NCBI GenBank assembly: GCA_050331295.1
Contig: JBHJGZ010000003.1
Location: forward strand, 371,469-435,468
Reading direction: 5' to 3'
Length of the DNA stretch: 64,000 bases
DNA from: Kuafuiihalomonas sp050331295
Lineage (GTDB): Bacteria; Myxococcota; Kuafuiibacteriia; Kuafuiibacteriales; Kuafuiibacteriaceae
Under the pieces are notes generated by a model. It did no database searches. It saw only the letters and a program-made list of their open reading frames with translations, and was not told the origin of the DNA. Position 1 is the stretch's first letter; each line of letters opens with the position of its first letter. The position numbers and the translations under genes are program-made. Below are positions 59,070 to 64,000 of this stretch, piece after piece.

Positions 59070-60590
59070 ATGTGCTACCGGGCCACGGTGGCGGTGCTGG
59101 TCGTGGCATATTTTGGCACCCTGGCCGCTTTGGCCTTGTTGGGGCTCGAACGCTTCCAGCTTGCCATGAGGTCCCTTTGCAAGCGCCCCCCGCGCAGCAT
59201 CTCGCCGGGTGCTTGGCCTCCCGTTCTGGTCCAGCTGCCCCTTTATAACGAGCGTTTCGTTGCGGAACGCTTGATCCGTGCCGCGAGTCTTCTGGACTAC
59301 CCGCAGGACCTCTTGCGGCTTCAGGTCCTGGACGATTCGGACGACGAGACTCGCCGGGTCGTCGACGATGTGGCGCTGGAGCTTCGAGCTCACGGAATCG
59401 ACATCCAAGTCGTTCGTCGTCGGTCTCGAACCGGATACAAGGCAGGGGCATTGGCCCACGGACTCCGCCTTGCACCGACACGATTCGCGTACGTCGCGCT
59501 TTTCGACGCGGATTTCGTCCCTCAGCCCGACTTCCTGAAGCGAAGTCTGCCGTTCCTTCTCGCGCGCTCCGACATCGGTCTGGTTCAGGCGCGTTGGGCT
59601 CACCTGAACAGAGACGAGACGTGGCTGACCAAAGCTCAAGGCGTCTTCTTGGACGGTCACTTCGGCGTGGAACACAGCGGTCGATGGGCGATGGGCCGTT
59701 TTTTCAATTTCAACGGGACCGCGGGCGTCTGGAACCGGCACGCGATCGAAGATGCGGGTGGTTGGTCGGGCGACACCATCACCGAAGACCTGGACTTGTC
59801 GTATCGGGCTCAATTGGCGGGGTGGAGCTTTGTTTACCTCCACGATGTGGTTTGCCCAGCCGAACTCCCGAGCACCATCTCGGCCTTTCGCCAGCAACAG
59901 AGTCGTTGGGTGCGTGGTTCTGCCCAGACCGCGCGAAAGCTGCTGGGCCCCATCTGGAGGGCCCCGGGCATCTCGTGCGGGCAGCGGCTATCGGCTTCCC
60001 TTCATCTGACCAATAACTTCGCCTATGTCGCGATGGCCTTGCTGGCGGTGTTGCTTCCCGCCGCAGTCGTGGTCCGAGATCAAGCCGGTTGGCGCGTGTT
60101 TGGGGGCCAATCCCTGCTGTCGAGCCTGGACTTGGGGTCTCTGGTCGGGGGCACGACCGCGATGGTGATCTTCTACATGGTCGGTCTGTGGCGAGCCGGG
60201 GCCTTGAGCGTGCCACGGTTCTTCGACCTTGGGATGGCGCTTTGCCTCGGAGCTGGGATGTCGCTGTCCAACGCCGTCGAGGTCTTGCGGGGGCTGAGTG
60301 CGTCGGGTGCGGAGTTCGCGCGGACGCCCAAGAAGGGATCGGCAGGCGAGGTTGCGCAAAGAGTCTATCGCTCGGGAGCACCGACCGGCAGGGCATGGTG
60401 CGAGCTCGCGTTTGCACTCTACTACGCGGCGGCCACCGCCTATGCGGTGTACTTCGGACTCTGGGGTGCCCTCCCGTTTTTTGCGCTCTACCTCTTCGGT
60501 TTCGTAGGTGTCGGATGGGCGACGTGGAGGAGCCTCTGGGAACAGACGATCGTGTCTCCGGCGCCAGAGCGGCTTCGGGTAGGAAGCTAG
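59070..60590 (+). CDS. GT2-family membrane glycosyltransferase (processive type)
   Basis: 506 residues from ATG 59070. One N-terminal membrane helix, a cytosolic GT-A domain with VLDDSDDETRR, ALFDADFVP and TEDLDLSYRAQLAGW, then the processivity motif QQQSRWVRG (QxxRW). At least four C-terminal helices follow. It resembles cellulose/mannan-synthase-like enzymes that make and export a beta-linked polysaccharide. No BcsB or PilZ partner is adjacent. The start lies after GAGGCGGG, and overlaps the end of convergent acs by 4 bp at its 3' end. Confidence 0.88.
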   Translation: MCYRATVAVLVVAYFGTLAALALLGLERFQLAMRSLCKRPPRSISPGAWPPVLVQLPLYNERFVAERLIRAASLLDYPQDLLRLQVLDDSDDETRRVVDDVALELRAHGIDIQVVRRRSRTGYKAGALAHGLRLAPTRFAYVALFDADFVPQPDFLKRSLPFLLARSDIGLVQARWAHLNRDETWLTKAQGVFLDGHFGVEHSGRWAMGRFFNFNGTAGVWNRHAIEDAGGWSGDTITEDLDLSYRAQLAGWSFVYLHDVVCPAELPSTISAFRQQQSRWVRGSAQTARKLLGPIWRAPGISCGQRLSASLHLTNNFAYVAMALLAVLLPAAVVVRDQAGWRVFGGQSLLSSLDLGSLVGGTTAMVIFYMVGLWRAGALSVPRFFDLGMALCLGAGMSLSNAVEVLRGLSASGAEFARTPKKGSAGEVAQRVYRSGAPTGRAWCELAFALYYAAATAYAVYFGLWGALPFFALYLFGFVGVGWATWRSLWEQTIVSPAPERLRVGS

Positions 60591-62548
60591 GCCTTGGGTG
60601 CAACCAGCTTCTCGAGGATCGTGCGGTCCTCGAGGGTCGAGAGGTCGCCCGTAGTCGGGTCGTTCCCCGCTGCCACTTCTTTCAGGAGTCGGCGCATGAT
60701 CTTCCCCGACCTCGTCTTGGGGAGCGCTTCGGTCAGTCGGATGTCGTCGGGTTTGGCGATGGCCCCAATCTGCTGCCCCACGTGGTCGCGAAGTGTCTTT
60801 TCCATATCGGAGGTCGCTTTGAAGCCGGCCTTGAGGGTCACGAACGCCACGACGGCCTGACCCTTCAAATCGTCCGGACGGCCCACGACCGCCGCTTCCG
60901 CCACGGCTTCGTGGCCGACCAATGAGCTTTCGATCTCCGCGGTTCCGAGTCGATGGCCCGAGACATTGAGGACGTCGTCGACCCGGCCCATGATCCACAG
61001 GTACCCATCCTTGTCCCGGCGGGCGCTGTCCCCTGCGAAATAGACCTCCCCATTATATTTCGACCAATAGGTCTTTTCGTAGCGTTCGTTGTCCCCGTAG
61101 ATGGTGCGCAGCATCGACGGCCAAGGCTTTTTGATGACGAGATATCCGCCTTCGTCGGCTTCGGTCGGCGTCCCTTCTTCCTTCCAGATATCGGCATCGA
61201 TGCCGATGAAGGGGTGGGTGGCGCTTCCGGGCTTAGTCTCCGTCAAGCCCGGAACCGGCGTGATCATGATCGCGCCGGTTTCCGTCTGCCACCACGTATC
61301 CACGATCGGGCAACGCTCCTTGCCGATGACGCGGTGATACCACATCCACGCTTCCGGATTGATGGGTTCGCCGACGGATCCGAGCAAGCGAAGCGATGAA
61401 AGGTCCCTTGCGTTGGGGTAGTGATCGCCGGCCTTGATGAACGCACGGATTGCGGTCGGTGCCGTATAGAAGACCGTAACCTTGTGGCGCTCGACAATGT
61501 CCCAGAAGCGACCGAAATCTGGATGATTGGGCGCTCCTTCGTACATCATGACGGTGGCTCCGTTACTCAGAGGTCCGTACACGATGTAGCTGTGACCCGT
61601 GATCCAACCTACGTCGGCGGTGCACCAGTAAACATCTTCGTCGCGCAGATCGAAGACCACCTGGCTCGTGAGGGTCGTTCCGACGAGGTAACCGGCGGTG
61701 CTGTGTTGGATGCCTTTCGGCTTACCCGTCGAACCCGACGTGTAGAGCAGGAACAGCGGATGCTCGGCCTCCATCGGCTGAGCTTCGTGATGATGTGATG
61801 CTTGGTCCACGGTCTCGTGCCACCAGTGGTCCCGGCCCTGAACCATATTGACCTCCTGGCCGGTGCGGCGAAGAACCAGAACCGACTTCACGGTTGGCGT
61901 TGCTTTGCCTTCCACTGCGGCATCCACCTGCGCCTTGAGTCCAAAGGGCTGGCCTCGACGATAGCCGCCGTCTGCGGTGATCACCGCCTTACACTCGGCA
62001 TCATTGATGCGTTCCCGGAGGGATTCCGATGAGAAGCCGCCGAAGACCACCGTATGGGGACACCCAATCCGGGCACATGCCAGCATGGCGATGGCGGCCT
62101 CGGGCACCATCGGCATGTACAGCGCCACCTTGTCCCCTTTTTGAAGGCCGAGGTTCAGGAGAGCATTGGCTGCTTTACAAACCTCCGAGTGGAGTTGCTG
62201 AAAAGTCAGGGTCCGAACGTCCCCCGGCTCTCCTTCGAAGATGATCGCGGCTTTGTTGCGTCGCCAGGTGGCCAGGTGCTGGTCCACGCACACATGGGCT
62301 GCATTGACCTCGCCGTCCACGAACCATTTCGCATAGGGCCGATCCCAACGAAGCGTTTCGGTGAACGGCTTCATCCATGGGATCAAGTCGCGTGCCTTCT
62401 CGGACCAATAGCCCTCCGGGTCATCGATGGAATGACGGTATTCGGCTTGGAATGCTTTGGGGTCACTGAGCCGGGCCTGCGCTCTGAACTCCGACGGAGG
62501 CGTGAACGTGCGGTCTTCTGTCAAAACGGATCGGAAAGAGTCGGCCAT
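60587..62548 (-). CDS. acs: Acetyl-CoA synthetase
   Basis: 653 residues, the normal length. Activates acetate to acetyl-CoA through acetyl-AMP. ATP-binding loop YTSGSTGKPKGIQHS, acetate-pocket WWQTETGAIMITP, GRVDDVLNVSGHRLGTAEIE hinge, and the regulatory lysine near the C-terminus in KTRSGKIMRRLL, where acetylation inactivates the enzyme in other bacteria. Start ATG 62548. Confidence 0.97.
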   Translation of the reverse strand: MADSFRSVLTEDRTFTPPSEFRAQARLSDPKAFQAEYRHSIDDPEGYWSEKARDLIPWMKPFTETLRWDRPYAKWFVDGEVNAAHVCVDQHLATWRRNKAAIIFEGEPGDVRTLTFQQLHSEVCKAANALLNLGLQKGDKVALYMPMVPEAAIAMLACARIGCPHTVVFGGFSSESLRERINDAECKAVITADGGYRRGQPFGLKAQVDAAVEGKATPTVKSVLVLRRTGQEVNMVQGRDHWWHETVDQASHHHEAQPMEAEHPLFLLYTSGSTGKPKGIQHSTAGYLVGTTLTSQVVFDLRDEDVYWCTADVGWITGHSYIVYGPLSNGATVMMYEGAPNHPDFGRFWDIVERHKVTVFYTAPTAIRAFIKAGDHYPNARDLSSLRLLGSVGEPINPEAWMWYHRVIGKERCPIVDTWWQTETGAIMITPVPGLTETKPGSATHPFIGIDADIWKEEGTPTEADEGGYLVIKKPWPSMLRTIYGDNERYEKTYWSKYNGEVYFAGDSARRDKDGYLWIMGRVDDVLNVSGHRLGTAEIESSLVGHEAVAEAAVVGRPDDLKGQAVVAFVTLKAGFKATSDMEKTLRDHVGQQIGAIAKPDDIRLTEALPKTRSGKIMRRLLKEVAAGNDPTTGDLSTLEDRTILEKLVAPKA

Positions 62549-62967
62549 GTGTCATGCCTACTCATCGCCTCAGCCCGCGGCAAGGGTCCGGCCCATCCAT
62601 TTGCGCCCCGTCGCGCGGGAAGATTGTCTTCGATGCCTTTCAGACCTGCTGCGTCGCGTCAGCCCGATGATAGACCCGACAGCAGCGCGCGTTCCTTCCA
62701 AGGGAGGCGGGGGCGGCGGGCCCCGAAAGAGGCCATCGTTCGGGACTCGCTCTCACCCGACCCAAACGGCTGCCGACAACCGTTCGACGATGTCAACCTG
62801 GGTGACCCATCGTCCGGTGGCAATTTGAGTGACAAATCGGGGAGGAAGTCGAACCTTTCGCCACCACTGTGAACTGATTGTGAAACCCACCTTTCACTTT
62901 CAACGAATGAAGCCTTGCGGCGCGTCGCTGATGGGTCTAAACGCGGCCACGACGGATCAGGACAGTC
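62549..62967. other. 419-bp intergenic region upstream of acs and the HTH/H1-like gene
   Basis: No supported gene. It should hold the divergent promoters of acs (reverse) and the lysine-rich HTH gene (forward). Stretches around 62830-62920 are less GC-rich than their surroundings, with TTGTGA and TTGAGT hexamers, but no convincing -35/-10 pair. A long reverse open frame across it is an antisense shadow of the next gene. Confidence 0.5.
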
Positions 62968-63357
62968 GTGGCGACCAAGACGAGCACTAAGAAAAAGACC
63001 ACCAAGAAGAAGGGCGTCGCCAAAAAAGCGGCACCTGCGAAATCTGCCGGCCGAAAGACTGCGATCAAGAAGCCGGTCACGATTCCATCCAACAAGACGT
63101 TGACGCCCAAAGCCAACGCAGCGGTCAAGAAAGCGGCCGACGAGCTGTGGGGGGTTGGTGTCCCGCCTCATTCCCTCCTGCAAGAGCTTCACGAGGTTCT
63201 CCTGCTGAGATGCCTCAAGGAAGCCGACGGAAACTACGCGGCCGCCGCTTCCCTGTTTGGGCCCAGCCGTCAATCGGTCCAGCAATATGCCAACAGCAGC
63301 CTGCGTGATGAGCGATGGCGGGCCTACCAACAGAATCGGAGGCGGTCGCGCTCCTGA
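62968..63357 (+). CDS. Histone-H1-like lysine-rich protein with Fis-type HTH
   Basis: 129 residues from GTG 62968. The first ~45 are a Lys/Ala-rich, H1-like tail (KKKTTKKKGVAKKAAPAKSA). The rest is a compact domain: ADELWGVGVPPHSLLQELHEVL then a Fis/NtrC-like helix-turn-helix (LRCLKEADGNYAAAASLFGPSRQSVQQYANS). It probably binds DNA both by charge and by the HTH, as a nucleoid or regulatory protein. No close named family. Confidence 0.8.
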   Translation: MATKTSTKKKTTKKKGVAKKAAPAKSAGRKTAIKKPVTIPSNKTLTPKANAAVKKAADELWGVGVPPHSLLQELHEVLLLRCLKEADGNYAAAASLFGPSRQSVQQYANSSLRDERWRAYQQNRRRSRS

Positions 63358-63609
63358 CCGACGAGTCGTTGGTCCCGCAGGCCCAGCATCGAGCGCCCGA
63401 TGGGCGTCACCGGGACCAGCTGGTGGTCGCTTGCTGTCCTGCATCGTTCATTTCGTTCGACGTGATGAAGGGGAAGACGTCCTGCATCATCCACGTTTCC
63501 GAACCGGTTGTTTGACTTGATCTTATTCGATGACTAGCGAGAAGGCACGGCGCAGGTCAGAGGCTCGGCGGAAGATGGGCTCCCGCAATCGGTCCAGCGC
63601 CAAAGAGTG

Positions 63610-64000
63610 ATGACGGTGAGCACGAAGAAGGCATCCGCGAAGAAGAAGGCGGCCACCAAGAAGAGGGCCAAAGCAAAGAAGACCTCGGGCGGAACGACAG
63701 CCGCTTCGAAGGCGCCGTCGAAGAAGAGGGCTTCGGCGAAGAAGGCGGCCGGCAAGAAGAAGGCTTCGACGAAGAAGGCGGCCGGCAAGAAGAAGGCTTC
63801 GGCGAAGAAGGCGGCCGGCAAGAAGAAGGCTTCGGCGAAGAAGGCGGCCGGCAAGAAGAAGGCTTCGGACAAGAAGGCGGCCGGCAAAAAGAAGGCTTCG
63901 GCGAAGAAGGCGGCCGGCAAGAAGAAGGCTTCGGCGAAGAAGGCGGCCGGAAAGAAGAAGGCTTCGGCCAAGAAGGCGGACTGCAAGAAGAAGGCTTCGG
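63610..64000 (+). CDS. Histone-H1-like lysine/alanine repeat protein (3' end cut by window)
   Basis: 130 codons are visible from ATG 63610 and the frame is open at the window end. Composition is almost entirely K, A, S and G. After residue 40 it is an 11-residue repeat ASAKKAAGKKK. It resembles eukaryotic-type H1 C-terminal tails and bacterial H1-like proteins, and should coat or condense DNA. The eighth repeat reads KKADCKKK, introducing a cysteine. A GTG two codons later is an alternative start. Confidence 0.8.
   Translation, partial: MTVSTKKASAKKKAATKKRAKAKKTSGGTTAASKAPSKKRASAKKAAGKKKASTKKAAGKKKASAKKAAGKKKASAKKAAGKKKASDKKAAGKKKASAKKAAGKKKASAKKAAGKKKASAKKADCKKKAS
63730..63993 (+). repeat. 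33-bp tandem repeat, eight units, in the H1-like gene
   Basis: Eight units of 33 bp, each beginning GCTTCGGCGAAGAAG and coding ASAKKAAGKKK; unit 2 has ACG, unit 5 GAC and unit 8 GACTGC changes. A ninth unit begins at 63994 and runs off the end. The near identity at DNA level implies recent expansion by slippage or unequal exchange. Confidence 0.95.

Noticed and set aside
62850..62872. tRNA-like 3' end (GTCGAACC followed by CCACCA)
   Set aside because: No T-arm GGTTCGA pairing, acceptor stem or anticodon arm can be drawn upstream.
62659..63444. Reverse 261-residue open frame across the acs/HTH gap
   Set aside because: It covers the reverse of the lysine-rich HTH gene and has no domain or signal; the forward gene fits better.
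63534..63986. Reverse 150-residue protein of Phe/Ala/Glu repeats
   Set aside because: It is the exact reverse complement of the H1-like Lys/Ala repeat; the forward frame has the known protein type.
63730..64000. CRISPR-like array of 33-bp repeats
   Set aside because: Units are contiguous with no spacers and code an in-frame 11-residue peptide repeat.

Overview
The window is a dense, GC-rich bacterial chromosome segment that starts inside dnaA and continues through the classic replication-origin gene block: dnaA (reverse), then rpmH-rnpA-yidD-yidC-jag (forward). Several traits point to Myxococcota or a close 'deltaproteobacterial' relative such as Bradymonadales. These are a sigma-54-type pilA promoter followed by a pilG-pilH-pilI-like ABC module, lysine-rich histone-H1-like proteins, a Ser/Thr kinase joined to a DUF4388-like domain, roadblock-fold proteins, cysteine-rich surface proteins and a GyrB carrying the long proteobacterial-type insertion. 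Non-ATG starts are common (GTG for rpmH and jag; TTG for rnpA, yidD, alr and gyrB).

Layout. 1-6153: origin block, then two small unknown genes and a 3-methyladenine DNA glycosylase. 6154-8277: two DnaA-box-like repeats, an Rsm22-like methyltransferase gene that contains two parS-like sites, a small partner gene and a YkgJ-type cysteine-cluster protein. 8288-13280: an in-frame uvrA-nadA fusion with no canonical start codon, then alanine racemase. 13272-17050 (reverse): a compact run of Rieske oxygenase, HAD phosphatase, ParA-like ATPase and two roadblock-like proteins. 17097-28876: CrcB, lipoproteins, SSB, an SWI2/SNF2 ATPase with SWIM finger, a DUF547 protein, a PBP4-type D,D-peptidase, NagZ, a small membrane protein, a TPR lipoprotein and MgtE. 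29025-35488: gyrB and the type IV pilin cluster. 35711-44812: a lipoprotein, MoaA, a Cys-rich secreted protein, a giant surface-protein/FGE fusion, glycerate 2-kinase and a transaldolase-glucose-6-phosphate isomerase fusion. 44809-53864 (reverse): a MoxR/DUF58/BatA-like operon extended with a TPR metallopeptidase and a DUF4175-like membrane protein. 54090-64000: ECF sigma factor with probable anti-sigma, a solitary HicB-like protein, Ser/Thr kinase, a processive-type GT2 glycosyltransferase, acetyl-CoA synthetase and two lysine-rich nucleoid-type proteins, the last cut by the window end inside a 33-bp tandem repeat.

Functional themes. The left third holds replication and segregation signals, membrane protein insertion and DNA repair. 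The centre holds cell-wall recycling, magnesium transport and pilus assembly. The right third holds stress and envelope signalling. Genes are packed tightly: many same-strand neighbours overlap by ATGA or GTGA, and several convergent genes overlap by 4-9 bp. I saw no tRNA, rRNA, CRISPR array, insertion sequence or prophage.

The observations that most deserve follow-up are the uvrA-nadA fusion, the ParA plus double-roadblock operon, the two parS-like sites embedded in the Rsm22-like gene, the surface-protein/FGE fusion with an internal anchor and lipobox, and two leader hairpins (ssb and the second pilin).
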